From contig NZ_LZJI01000206.1 of assembly GCF_001667775.1 (NCBI RefSeq), forward strand, positions 1 to 64,000: a stretch of 64,000 nucleotides of DNA, given 5' to 3'. This document shows positions 23,101 to 30,342 of the stretch, one piece after another. Source of the DNA: Mycobacterium sp. E1747 (GTDB lineage Bacteria > Actinomycetota > Actinomycetes > Mycobacteriales > Mycobacteriaceae). Both the position numbers and the translations under genes were made by a program. Numbering within the stretch: position 1 is the stretch's first letter; every line of letters begins with the position of its first letter. The notes beneath the pieces are model-generated. The model was not told the DNA's origin, did no database searches, and saw only the letters and a program-made list of their open reading frames with translations.

Positions 23101-24339
23101 GGCTTCCAGGACGGCGTTCTCCGCGGCCCGGTTCGCCTGCTTGGTGTCGATGTAGGACACGTCCTTGCCGGTGTAGATCGGGTTCATGTCGCGGGTCTGC
23201 GGTGACGGCGCGCGGCCGCGCTCGGCCAGCTCGGCGCGCACGGCCGCGAAGAACTCCCGCGGCAGCGCGCAGACGAAGCGCGGCCAGGCGTAGCGGCTGG
23301 CCCAGTCGCGGTGGATGGCGGTGACCCACTTGTTCGGCGGCGTGTAGTCGGTGCCGACGGGCAGCAGCACGTTGCGCGTCAGCGCGACCCGCTTGAGCCG
23401 ACGGAACAGCGCGTAGGTGGCGTCCTGGGCCTCGGCGAGCGAGGCCGACTCGTCCATCCCCCAGCCCGCGCCGTAGTGCGCGGGCATGTAGTGGGTCAGC
23501 AGGCCGCGGCCCGACGGCGCGATCCACTCGAACTCGCTGCAGAACTGCATGCGGTCGACGTCATCGCCCGGGCCCCACTGGTGATGTGGCCCCCGGGCCC
23601 ACGAGCTGGACGTCAGCCCGGCGTCGGCGGCCATCCCGGGGAATTGGGGGTCGTGGCCGAACACGTCGAGCTGCCAGGCGGTGGCCGGGTCGGCGCCCAG
23701 CACGTGACGCTGAAACCCTATGCCGTGCACCAGGTTTCGGATCGTCGTCTCCGGGCTGGTGAGGTTGGTGTTGGGTTCGTTGTAGGTGCCGCCCATCACC
23801 TCGACGCGGCCCTGCGCCAGGAAGCGGCGCAGGTCGGCGCGGTCCTCGGGGTGGGTGTCCCAATACGGCTTGAGGTAGTCGACTTCGGCCAGCACGAACT
23901 TGTACTCCGGTTCGCGGCGGGCCATCTCCAGGTGCGCGTGGACCAGTTGGAAGCTGTTCGTCTGCCGGCCCGGCGGGTCGGAAACCCACTCACTGGTGTA
24001 GGCGCCCTGGGTGTTCCACCAGACCGGGTCGTAGTGGAAGTGGCTGACCATGTACATGGTCCACCCGGGCTCGGCGACGACGAACTCGAACGGCTGCCGG
24101 GCGCCGCCGGCCAGCGCGTGCGCCGCCCGCCGCTGCCCGACGACCGGGCGGTCCACCCGGACGGGGACCTCGACCACCTCGTCGCCGGCTCCGGCCACCG
24201 CCTCCCCGCTCACGCCGTCCCCGTCGATGCGGATCGGAGTCGGCTCGGCCACGGCGGAGAGGGTCACCCGCGCCAGCTGCACCGGCGCGTCCGGCGGCCC
24301 GACGAACAGCTCGGTCGAATGGGCCGAAACCAGCTGCAT
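20194..24339 (-). CDS. GH38 alpha-mannosidase
   Basis: A 1381-residue glycoside hydrolase family 38 protein, orthologous to Rv0648 and somewhat longer. The catalytic domain starts near residue 95 with SHFHYDPVWWNTQGAY, where His100/His102/Asp104 are probable zinc ligands. It contains the nucleophile region WQLDVFGHDPQFPG (Asp225). The helical middle domain includes YGAHHDAITGSESDQVY. The C-terminal half consists of beta-sandwich domains, the last with an NPCBM/NEW3-like repeat (VPAHATPGRYPVRAQLRI). No signal peptide is seen, so it may act in the cytoplasm, on mannose-containing glycans or oligosaccharides. It is coupled to the downstream genes by ATGA overlap. The start is uncertain; the first 90 residues are beta-rich. 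Confidence 0.9.
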   Translation of the reverse strand: MQLVSAHSTELFVGPPDAPVQLARVTLSAVAEPTPIRIDGDGVSGEAVAGAGDEVVEVPVRVDRPVVGQRRAAHALAGGARQPFEFVVAEPGWTMYMVSHFHYDPVWWNTQGAYTSEWVSDPPGRQTNSFQLVHAHLEMARREPEYKFVLAEVDYLKPYWDTHPEDRADLRRFLAQGRVEVMGGTYNEPNTNLTSPETTIRNLVHGIGFQRHVLGADPATAWQLDVFGHDPQFPGMAADAGLTSSSWARGPHHQWGPGDDVDRMQFCSEFEWIAPSGRGLLTHYMPAHYGAGWGMDESASLAEAQDATYALFRRLKRVALTRNVLLPVGTDYTPPNKWVTAIHRDWASRYAWPRFVCALPREFFAAVRAELAERGRAPSPQTRDMNPIYTGKDVSYIDTKQANRAAENAVLEAERFAVFAGLTAGAEYPQAALAKAWVQLAYGAHHDAITGSESDQVYLDLLTGWRDAWELGRATRDAALALLSRPLGGDVAVWNPLAQQRTDVVTARLDAPLGAGVRVLDTDGSELPVHVEDGGRSVSWLARDVPSLGWRAYRLVPGGGPAGWEAVPGAAIANERYRLEVDPARGGGVVSLVYDGRELIADGRVGNELAVYEEYPSHPTQGEGPWHLLPRGPVVCSAESPARSQAYRGPLGQRIVVTGRIGALLRYTQTLTLWHGVTRVDCRTTIDEFTGADQLVRLRWPCPVPGAMPVSEVGDAVVGRGFALLHDGARSVDTAQHLWTLDNPAYGWFGLSSAARVRVGPRVRAISVAEVVTPGEAESGPLARDLMVALVRAGVTATCSGADKSRYGDLDIDSNLPDVRIALGGPTRNAFTRAVLAQADAAYADELDRQLAATGRAAVWVPAAAPLAAAWAPGADLRAPAALPVLVIAGRDEESLAAAIAAAADDLGDAELVVTQRAPADADDFEDRTVALLNRGVPSFAVDAEGMLHTALMRSCTGWPSGTWIDEPRRTAPDGSNFQLQHWTHAFDYALVCGDGDWRRAEIPSRSAQFAHPLLAVTAGGADGAQPAAGSLLRVEPAGRVQLAALKAAGNPLTAGSARPVDPHMVALRLVETTGAGAAAVIGSDVGELADVRPADLLETARAGRRPLDLHGYQVATVLARFDTPHARAASVALAQDAETAQPLYARYWLHNRGPAPLGGLPAVAHLHPARVPAQPGGEAVLRLTAVSDCSDATLTGTVTLVCPDGWTAKPDELPFTLRAGDVREADVAVSVPAHATPGRYPVRAQLRITGDEAPAAWRQTVEDVCILEVGATDEGELIYLAEGPADIAVAAGAAAALTVTVGSRAGADLALEAHLISPWGTWEWLGPAAAGADLPAGGSAELCFSVTPPAWLEPGQWWALVRVGCAGRLLYTPAAKVTVT

Positions 24340-24367
24340 CCCCGCACTTTACGGCCTTCCCGCGATC

Positions 24368-24379
24368 TACGATCGGCTA
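24368..24379 (+). promoter_or_regulatory. Probable leaderless -10 element of the DinB gene
   Basis: The hexamer TACGAT (24368-24373) is followed by six bases and then the ATG at 24380, the TANNNT-N6-start spacing expected for a leaderless transcript. The region is only 40 bases wide between two divergent genes. Confidence 0.55.
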
Positions 24380-24973
24380 ATGCCCGCCCTCGCCCCGCCG
24401 GTGTCCGACGAGCGCAGCGCCCTGCGCGAGTACCTGGCGTTTCACCAGAGCGCCTACTTCGCGGTCAGCCACGGCCTCACCGATGAACAGGCCCGGTGCG
24501 CCCCCTCCGTCAGCGCGCTGTCGATCGGCGGCCTGGTCAAGCACGCCACCGCCATGCAGCGCAGCTGGATGGGCCGGGTCGCCGCGGCGCCGGGCGCGCC
24601 GCCGAAGGACCCGCGACCGTTCGAGCAGATCGCGCAGGAATTCGCGGATCAGCACGTGATGCGGCCCGACGAGACGCTGGACGGGTTACTGCGGGCCTTC
24701 GAAGAACAGAACGCGGAGACGCTGGCGTTGGTGGAGACCGCGGACCTCGACGCCGCCGTGCCGGTGCCCAAGGACATCCCCTGGTTCCCGAAGAACCTGC
24801 AGGCCTGGTCGGTGCGCTGGGTGATATTGCACGTCATCAACGAGCTGGCCAGGCACGCCGGGCATGCCGACATCATCCGGGAATCCATCGACGGGGCCAC
24901 CATGTACGAGCTGATCGCGGCGCTGGAGGGCTGGACGATCCAGGGCTGGGTGCAGCCCTGGACGCGACGCTGA
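24380..24973 (+). CDS. DinB family (DUF664-type) protein
   Basis: A 197-residue four-helix-bundle protein of the DinB/YfiT superfamily. Three histidines placed as in the metal site of the family are His55 (GGLVKHATAMQRSW), His151 and His159 or His162 (LHVINELARHAGHADIIRE). The family includes mycothiol-dependent isomerases and S-transferases, so a mycothiol-using reaction is a reasonable guess for an actinobacterium; no substrate is evident. The ATG at 24380 is supported by a -10 hexamer six bases upstream. The gene stands divergent to the GH38 mannosidase and 148 bases before the UbiB-family kinase. Confidence 0.8.
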   Translation: MPALAPPVSDERSALREYLAFHQSAYFAVSHGLTDEQARCAPSVSALSIGGLVKHATAMQRSWMGRVAAAPGAPPKDPRPFEQIAQEFADQHVMRPDETLDGLLRAFEEQNAETLALVETADLDAAVPVPKDIPWFPKNLQAWSVRWVILHVINELARHAGHADIIRESIDGATMYELIAALEGWTIQGWVQPWTRR

Positions 24974-25121
24974 GCCCCGGCCCGCACCGAACGTGCTCTG
25001 AGGGCGACAATCGGGCCGGCCGATTTTCCGGCGTGAATGCACGCTCGGCGCTCCCCGGTTTCCGGTGGTCGCGGTCACAGCGAATTGGGCCTGGACACCA
25101 CCGATTTGGCAGACTACTTAA

Positions 25122-26465
25122 ATGAGCTCTACCAAGCATCGAGACGTGGCCAGGCTCGATCGGGTGCCGCTGCCGATCGAGGCGGCCCGGGTAGCGGTCA
25201 CCGGCTGGCAGGTCACCCGCACGGCAGCGCGCGTCATCACCAAGCTGCCGGGAAAGGGCCCGTGGCAGCAGAAGGTGATCAAGCAGCTCCCGCAGACCTT
25301 CGCCGACCTGGGCCCGACCTACGTGAAATTCGGGCAGATCATCGCCTCCAGCCCCGGGGCATTCGGCGAATCGCTGTCCCGCGAGTTCCGCGGGCTGCTG
25401 GACCGGGTGCCGCCCGCCGACACCGACGAGGTGCACCAGCTGCTGGCCGAGGAGCTCGGCGGCGACCCCGCGGAGCTGTTCGCCGAGTGGGAGGAGACGC
25501 CGTTCGCGTCGGCGTCCATCGCCCAGGTGCACTACGCGACGCTGCACACCGGGGAGCAGGTCGTCGTCAAGATCCAGCGCCCGGGCATCCGCCGCCGGGT
25601 CGCGGCCGACCTGCAAATCCTCAAGCGTTTCGCCCAGGCCGTCGAGCTGGCCAAGCTCGGTCGGCGGCTCTCGGCGCAGGACGTGGTCGCCGACTTCTCC
25701 GACAATCTGGCCGAGGAGCTGAACTTCCGCCTCGAGGCGCAGTCGATGGACGCGTGGGTCTCGCACCTGCACGCCTCGCCGCTGGGCCGCAACATCCGGG
25801 TGCCGCAGGTGCATTGGGACTTCACCTCCGAGCGGGTGCTGACGATGGAGCGGGTGCACGGCATCCGCATCGACGACGTCGCCGCCATCCGCAAGGCGGG
25901 TTTCGACGGGACCGAGCTGGTGAAGGCGCTGCTGTTCTCGCTCTTCGAGGGCGGGTTGCGGCACGGCCTGTTCCACGGCGACCTGCACGCGGGCAACCTC
26001 TACGTCGACGACGAGGGCCGCATCGTGTTCTTCGACTTCGGGATCATGGGCCGCATCGATCCCCGCACCCGCTGGCTGCTGCGCGAGCTGGTCTACGCCC
26101 TGTTGGTCAAGAAGGACCACGCCGCGGCGGGCAAGATCGTGGTGCTGATGGGCGCCGTCGGCACCATGAAGCCCGAGGCCCAAGCCGCCAAGGACCTGGA
26201 AAAATTCGCCACCCCGCTGACGATGCAGACGCTGGGCGACATGTCCTACGCCGACATCGGGCGCCAGCTGTCGGCCCTGGCCGACGCCTACGACGTCAAG
26301 CTGCCCCGCGAGCTGGTGCTGATCGGCAAGCAGTTCCTCTACGTCGAGCGGTACATGAAGCTGCTGGCACCGAAGTGGCAGATGATGTCCGACCCGCAGC
26401 TGACCGGCTACTTCGCGAACTTCATGGTCGAGGTCAGCCGCGAGCACCAAGCCGAAGAGGTCTGA
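25122..26465 (+). CDS. ABC1/UbiB family atypical kinase
   Basis: A 447-residue protein of the ABC1/ADCK/UbiB family, orthologous to Rv0647c. The family-specific KxGQ motif is at 69-72 (YVKFGQIIAS). The Ala-rich loop that replaces the glycine-rich loop is at 129-137 (ASASIAQVH). The ATP lysine is Lys150 (VVVKIQRPG), the catalytic loop is HGDLHAGN (285-292), and the metal-binding DFG is at 305-307. These proteins bind or hydrolyse ATP and support isoprenoid-quinone or lipid metabolism. In mycobacteria, which use menaquinone, the exact role is unsettled. Its stop overlaps the start of lipG (TGATG) and the mmaA genes follow, so it may be part of a mycolate-related transcription unit. Confidence 0.9.
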   Translation: MSSTKHRDVARLDRVPLPIEAARVAVTGWQVTRTAARVITKLPGKGPWQQKVIKQLPQTFADLGPTYVKFGQIIASSPGAFGESLSREFRGLLDRVPPADTDEVHQLLAEELGGDPAELFAEWEETPFASASIAQVHYATLHTGEQVVVKIQRPGIRRRVAADLQILKRFAQAVELAKLGRRLSAQDVVADFSDNLAEELNFRLEAQSMDAWVSHLHASPLGRNIRVPQVHWDFTSERVLTMERVHGIRIDDVAAIRKAGFDGTELVKALLFSLFEGGLRHGLFHGDLHAGNLYVDDEGRIVFFDFGIMGRIDPRTRWLLRELVYALLVKKDHAAAGKIVVLMGAVGTMKPEAQAAKDLEKFATPLTMQTLGDMSYADIGRQLSALADAYDVKLPRELVLIGKQFLYVERYMKLLAPKWQMMSDPQLTGYFANFMVEVSREHQAEEV

Positions 26466-27373
26466 TGGAGGTCCGTACCGGGCACGCCACGTCGGGCGGC
26501 GAGGTGAAGCTGTACTACGAGGACATGGGCGACATCGACGACCCGCCCGTGCTGCTGATCATGGGGCTGGGCGCCCAGCTGGTGCTGTGGCGGACCGCGT
26601 TCTGCGAGCGGCTGGTCGGCCACGGGCTGCGCGTGATCCGGTACGACAACCGGGACGTCGGCCTGTCGAGTAAAACGCAGCACCGCGGCTCCGGCCAGCC
26701 GCTGGTGGCGCGGTTGGCCCGGTCCTGGCTGGGGCTGCCTAGCGACGCGCCCTACAAGCTCGAGGACATGGCCGACGACGCCGCGGCGGTGCTGGATCAC
26801 CTTGGCATCGAGCACGCACACATCGTGGGTGCGTCGATGGGCGGCATGATCGCCCAGATCTTCGCCGCACGGTTCCGTGAGCGGACCAAGACACTCGGGG
26901 TCATCTTCTCCAGCAACAATTCGGCGTGCCTGCCGCCGCCGGGTCCCCGCCAGTTGCTGGCGCTCATCAAGGGTCCGGCGCCGAACTCGCCGCGCGACGT
27001 GATCGTGGACAACGCGATCCGGGTGAGCAAGATCATCGGCAGCCGGCGCTTCCTGGCGCCCGAGGAGCAGCTTCGGGCCGAGGCCATCGAAAGCTACGAA
27101 CGCAGCTACTACCCGTGGGGCGTCGCCCGGCATTTCGACGCCGTGCTGGGCAGCGGCAGCCTGAAGCACTACAACAGGCGGATCGCCGCGCCGACGGTGG
27201 TGATCCACGGCCGGGCCGACAAGCTGATGCGGCCCTTCGGGGGCCGCGCGGTGGCCAGGGCCATCGACGGCGCTCGGTTGGTGTTGTTCGACGGGATGGG
27301 ACATGATCTGCCACAGCAGTTGTGGGATCAGGTGATCGGCGTACTGACGAGCAACTTCGCCCGGGCGAGCTAA
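26465..27373 (+). CDS. lipG: Alpha/beta hydrolase LipG
   Basis: A 302-residue alpha/beta hydrolase matching Rv0646c. The nucleophile elbow is GASMGG with Ser124, the acid is Asp252 in HGRADKLM, and the base is His280 in DGMGHD. The oxyanion segment is LIMGLGAQLVLW (31-42). There is no signal peptide. It overlaps the UbiB-family gene by one base and precedes mmaA1, the arrangement conserved in M. tuberculosis, where this protein has been reported to have (thio)esterase and phospholipase activity. A housekeeping role in lipid or acyl turnover during mycolate modification is an inference from context. Confidence 0.88.
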   Translation: MEVRTGHATSGGEVKLYYEDMGDIDDPPVLLIMGLGAQLVLWRTAFCERLVGHGLRVIRYDNRDVGLSSKTQHRGSGQPLVARLARSWLGLPSDAPYKLEDMADDAAAVLDHLGIEHAHIVGASMGGMIAQIFAARFRERTKTLGVIFSSNNSACLPPPGPRQLLALIKGPAPNSPRDVIVDNAIRVSKIIGSRRFLAPEEQLRAEAIESYERSYYPWGVARHFDAVLGSGSLKHYNRRIAAPTVVIHGRADKLMRPFGGRAVARAIDGARLVLFDGMGHDLPQQLWDQVIGVLTSNFARAS

Positions 27374-27460
27374 GCCAAAAGCACTCGAACGAAACGCTTC
27401 CCCCTACGATCTCAGTCCAAGTCGCGGGGTTGTACGGTTGTCAAAGGAGGTGGGTCCACA

Positions 27461-28321
27461 ATGGCCAAGCTGAAGCCGTATTACGAAGAGTCGCAAGCAA
27501 CCTACGACATTTCAGACGACTTCTTCGCGCTGTTCCTCGACCCCAACATGGTGTACACCTGCGCCTACTACAAGAACGACGACATGACGCTGGAAGAGGC
27601 GCAGCTCGCCAAGCTCGATCTGGGGCTGGACAAACTCAAGCTCGAGCCGGGGATGACGGTGCTCGACGTCGGTTGCGGTTGGGGTGGGGCCGTGGTCCGC
27701 GCGGTGCAGAAGTACGACGTCAACGTCATCGGTATCACGCTCAGCCGCAACCATTACGCCCGCACCAAGGAAAGGCTGGCCGCCATCCCAACCACGAGGC
27801 GGGCCGAGGCTCGGCTGCAGGGCTGGGAGGAATTCGACGAACGGGTCGACCGGATCATCAGCTTCGAGGCTTTCGACGCCTTCAAAAAGGAGCGCTGGCC
27901 GGCGTTCTGGGATTGGGCTTACAAGACGCTGCCCGATGACAGCCGGATGATGATGCACAGCATTTTCACCTATCCGCAGTCGTCCTGGAAGGAACGCGGC
28001 ATTCAAATCACGATGTCGGATCTGCGTTTCTTCCATTTCCTGGGCAAGGAAATCTTTCCCGGCGGGCAGATGTGCGGCGAGACCGATATCGTCGACCTCG
28101 CGCAGGCCAGCGGTTTCTCGATCGAGCAAATCCAATATCTGCAACCGCATTACGCGCGGACGCTGGACACCTGGGCGGCCAATCTGGAGGCCAACCGCGA
28201 ACAGGCCATCGCCATCCAGTCCGTCGAGGTCTACGACCGCTTCATGCGCTACCTGACCGGCTGCGCGGACCTGTTCCGCAAGGGCATCTCGAACGTGGCC
28301 CAGTACACGCTCACCAAGTAG
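27461..28321 (+). CDS. mmaA1: Mycolic acid methyltransferase MmaA1
   Basis: A 286-residue S-adenosylmethionine-dependent methyltransferase of the cyclopropane-mycolic-acid synthase family. The SAM motif is VLDVGCGWGG (67-76). The residues that hold the active-site bicarbonate in related structures are present: Cys34 (YTCAYY), Glu in SFEAFDAF, His in MMMHSIF and Tyr in QPHYARTL. The N-terminus MAKLKPYYEESQATYDIS and the AFDAFKKER block identify it as MmaA1, the enzyme that makes the distal trans double bond with an adjacent methyl in oxygenated mycolates. A strong AAAGGAGG precedes the ATG. Some segments (for example KTLPDDSRMMMHS...PQSSWKER) differ clearly from the M. tuberculosis protein. 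Confidence 0.92.
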   Translation: MAKLKPYYEESQATYDISDDFFALFLDPNMVYTCAYYKNDDMTLEEAQLAKLDLGLDKLKLEPGMTVLDVGCGWGGAVVRAVQKYDVNVIGITLSRNHYARTKERLAAIPTTRRAEARLQGWEEFDERVDRIISFEAFDAFKKERWPAFWDWAYKTLPDDSRMMMHSIFTYPQSSWKERGIQITMSDLRFFHFLGKEIFPGGQMCGETDIVDLAQASGFSIEQIQYLQPHYARTLDTWAANLEANREQAIAIQSVEVYDRFMRYLTGCADLFRKGISNVAQYTLTK

Positions 28322-28439
28322 CGCGCCGCCCGCGGAAACTCCGGCGCACCCGCGCGCAAATGCGCCGTTTTGAGTCCCCGGCGGGTACCGTCCCCGATTG
28401 GGCCGCCACCTCTGTCGTGCCCGCCCCTGGGGAGGCCAG

Positions 28440-28562
28440 ATGTCTGACAACCCGGCCGGCGCCGAGCGTACTTCCCCCGCGAGGGCGAGGTACCTGACCG
28501 GCTGCGCCAGGGCTTTCCGCGTGGGCAACATCGACTGCAACCAATCCACGCTGGAAAAGTAG
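28440..28562 (+). pseudogene. Internally deleted mmaA3 remnant (40 codons)
   Basis: Between mmaA1 and mmaA4 lies an intact 40-codon frame. Its start MSDNPAGAERTS resembles the N-terminus of MmaA3 (recalled as MSDNSTGT...). Its end, YLTGCARAFR followed by IDCNQSTLEK, matches the C-terminus of MmaA-type methyltransferases, closest to MmaA3 (YLTGCAKAFR, IDCNQFTLAK as remembered). About 240 internal residues, including the whole SAM-binding and catalytic core, are missing, and the two ends are joined in frame. A GGGGAGG ribosome binding site lies four bases before the ATG, so a short peptide might still be made. Its place in the cluster is that of mmaA3. Loss of MmaA3 activity predicts absence of methoxy-mycolates. 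Confidence 0.8.
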
Positions 28563-28644
28563 AGTTGGGTATGGTTGCACGTCACACACAAGGCGAGTGC
28601 GCAGCGAATTCGCAGTGAACTCCATCCAGGAGAACGAGACTAAA

Positions 28645-29541
28645 ATGGCTGATCAACCGGCTAGCCCGACGAAGATTCGGACGGCTCCCGAGGACATCCA
28701 GGCGCACTACGACGTCTCCGACGACTTTTTCGCCCTGTTCCAGGACCCGACGCGGACCTACAGCTGCGCCTACTTCGCCCGCGAGGACATGACGCTGGAA
28801 GAGGCGCAGTACGCGAAGATCGACCTGAACCTGGACCAACTGGACCTCAAGCCGGGCATGACCCTGCTGGACATCGGCTGCGGTTGGGGCACCACGATGA
28901 AGCGCGCCGTCGAGCGGTTCGACGTCAACGTCATCGGTCTGACGCTCTCCAAGAACCAGCACGCCCGTTGCGAGCAGGTGCTGGCTTCGATCGACAGCGA
29001 CCGTTCGCGCGAGGTCCGGTTGCAGAACTGGGAGGACTTCACCGAGCCCGTGGACCGCATCGTGTCGATCGAGGCCTTCGAGCACTTCGGACACGAGAAC
29101 TACGACGACTTCTTCAAGCGGACGTTCGACATCATGCCCGAAGACGGCCGGATGACCGTGCAGAGCAGCGTCAGCTACCACCCCTTCGAGATGGCCGCCC
29201 GCGGCAAGAAGCTGACCTTCGAGACGGCGCGCTTCATCAAGTTCATCATCACCGAGATCTTCCCGGGCGGGCGGCTGCCGTCCACCCAGATGATGGTCGA
29301 CCACGGTGAGAAGGCGGGCTTCATTGTGCCCGAACCACTTTCGCTGCGGCCCCACTACATCAAGACGCTGCACATCTGGGGCGATGCGCTCGAGTCCAAC
29401 CGCGAGAAGGCCATCGACGTCACCTCCGAAGAGGTGTACAACCGCTACATGAAGTACCTGCGCGGCTGCGAACACTACTTCACCGACGAGATGCTCGACG
29501 TCAGCCTGGTGACCTACCTCAAGCCCGGAGCCGTCGGCTGA
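28645..29541 (+). CDS. mmaA4: Hydroxymycolate synthase MmaA4
   Basis: A 298-residue mycolic acid methyltransferase very close to M. tuberculosis MmaA4 (CmaA4). It adds a methyl next to a hydroxyl at the distal position and is required for keto- and methoxy-mycolates. The SAM site is LLDIGCGWGTT, Cys41 lies in TYSCAYF, and SIEAFEHFGHENYDDFF is intact. At the position of the bicarbonate-binding His of cyclopropane synthases it has VQSSVSYHP, as I recall for other MmaA4 proteins. The start MADQPASPTK is chosen over an upstream GTG-type start because AGGAG lies upstream and it matches the family. It is the last mma gene of the cluster; a small hairpin and T run overlap its stop codon. Confidence 0.93.
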   Translation: MADQPASPTKIRTAPEDIQAHYDVSDDFFALFQDPTRTYSCAYFAREDMTLEEAQYAKIDLNLDQLDLKPGMTLLDIGCGWGTTMKRAVERFDVNVIGLTLSKNQHARCEQVLASIDSDRSREVRLQNWEDFTEPVDRIVSIEAFEHFGHENYDDFFKRTFDIMPEDGRMTVQSSVSYHPFEMAARGKKLTFETARFIKFIITEIFPGGRLPSTQMMVDHGEKAGFIVPEPLSLRPHYIKTLHIWGDALESNREKAIDVTSEEVYNRYMKYLRGCEHYFTDEMLDVSLVTYLKPGAVG

Positions 29542-29548
29542 TTTTTTT
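29529..29548 (+). terminator. Weak terminator at the end of mmaA4
   Basis: A 4-bp stem AGCC/GGCT (29529-29539) overlaps the last codons and is followed by GA and seven T residues. The stem is short but the T run is unusual in this GC-rich context. Confidence 0.45.
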
Positions 29549-29637
29549 CCGACGCTGTCGGATCAGGGCTGCGTCGTTCGTCGGATAGGTAGAGAGTGGA
29601 GCACGGGGCTTCGCTCGCTATCTGGAGGTGACGAGAC

Positions 29638-30333
29638 ATGCAGTACTTCGCCTTGTTGATCAGCAGGGAACAGGACCGCGCGCCCGAAAGCCCGGACGCG
29701 ATGGCCGCCTGGGGGAAGTTTCACGCCAAGGCCGGCCCCGCGATCAAGTCCGGGGACGCCCTGGCGCCCGCCGGCGCCGCGGCGGTCATCACCGGCGGCC
29801 CCGACGCGCCGGTGGTCACCGACGGCCCCTTCGCCGAGTCTGCCGAGGTGGCCTGCGGGTTCTACCTGTTCGAAGCGGAAAACCTCGACGAGGCGCTGGC
29901 GTTGGCGCGCGACGTCCCGCTCGCCACGTTCGGCGCGGTCGAGGTCTGGCCCACAGTGCACTCCGTCGAGCTGTCCCGCGGGCTCACCGGGAACGACTGG
30001 CTCGCGCTGCTGCTGGAGCCGGCCGAATCCGCGCACACGCCGGGCACACCGGAGTGGGAGGCGGTGGCGGCAAAGCACGCCGACCTGCAGGCGGTCGCGG
30101 GCGATCACATCATCGGCGGCGCCGCGTTGCACGATCGGTCCACGGCAACCACCGTGCGGGTGCGCGACGGCGAGGTCCTGATCACCGACGGGCCCTATGT
30201 GGAAGGCGCCGAAATCGCCACCGGGATCTACCTGTTGAGTGCCGCTGACCGCGACGAGGCCGTCAAGCTGGCGTCGATGATCCCGGCCACGACGGTGCAG
30301 GTGCGGCAGCTGGCTGGGCTCTCGGGGCTCTGA
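29638..30333 (+). CDS. Tandem YCII-related (DGPF) domain protein
   Basis: A 231-residue protein made of two YCII-related domains of about 110 residues each. The first carries DGPF at 62-65, and the second DGPY at 184-187 in a matching context (GEVLITDGPYVEGAEIATGIYLL against VVTDGPFAESAEVACGFYLF). The domains have the ferredoxin-like fold of YciI/DGPF proteins; no enzymatic activity is established for most members. The gene sits nine bases before an ECF sigma factor. The DGPF/ECF42 pairing is a recurring one in Actinobacteria, where the DGPF protein is thought to be a regulator or a target of the sigma factor. The module is absent from this place in M. tuberculosis. Confidence 0.88.
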   Translation: MQYFALLISREQDRAPESPDAMAAWGKFHAKAGPAIKSGDALAPAGAAAVITGGPDAPVVTDGPFAESAEVACGFYLFEAENLDEALALARDVPLATFGAVEVWPTVHSVELSRGLTGNDWLALLLEPAESAHTPGTPEWEAVAAKHADLQAVAGDHIIGGAALHDRSTATTVRVRDGEVLITDGPYVEGAEIATGIYLLSAADRDEAVKLASMIPATTVQVRQLAGLSGL

Positions 30334-30342
30334 GCGTCGCCG

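Noticed and set aside
20815..23205. Long plus-strand frame antisense to the GH38 mannosidase
   Set aside because: Repetitive Arg/Gly/His-rich translation with no motif; the minus-strand GH38 protein has intact catalytic motifs.
28322..28439. Further mmaA2 remnant between mmaA1 and the mmaA3 relic
   Set aside because: I looked for methyltransferase-like residues in the three plus-strand frames and found none; the spacer looks non-coding.
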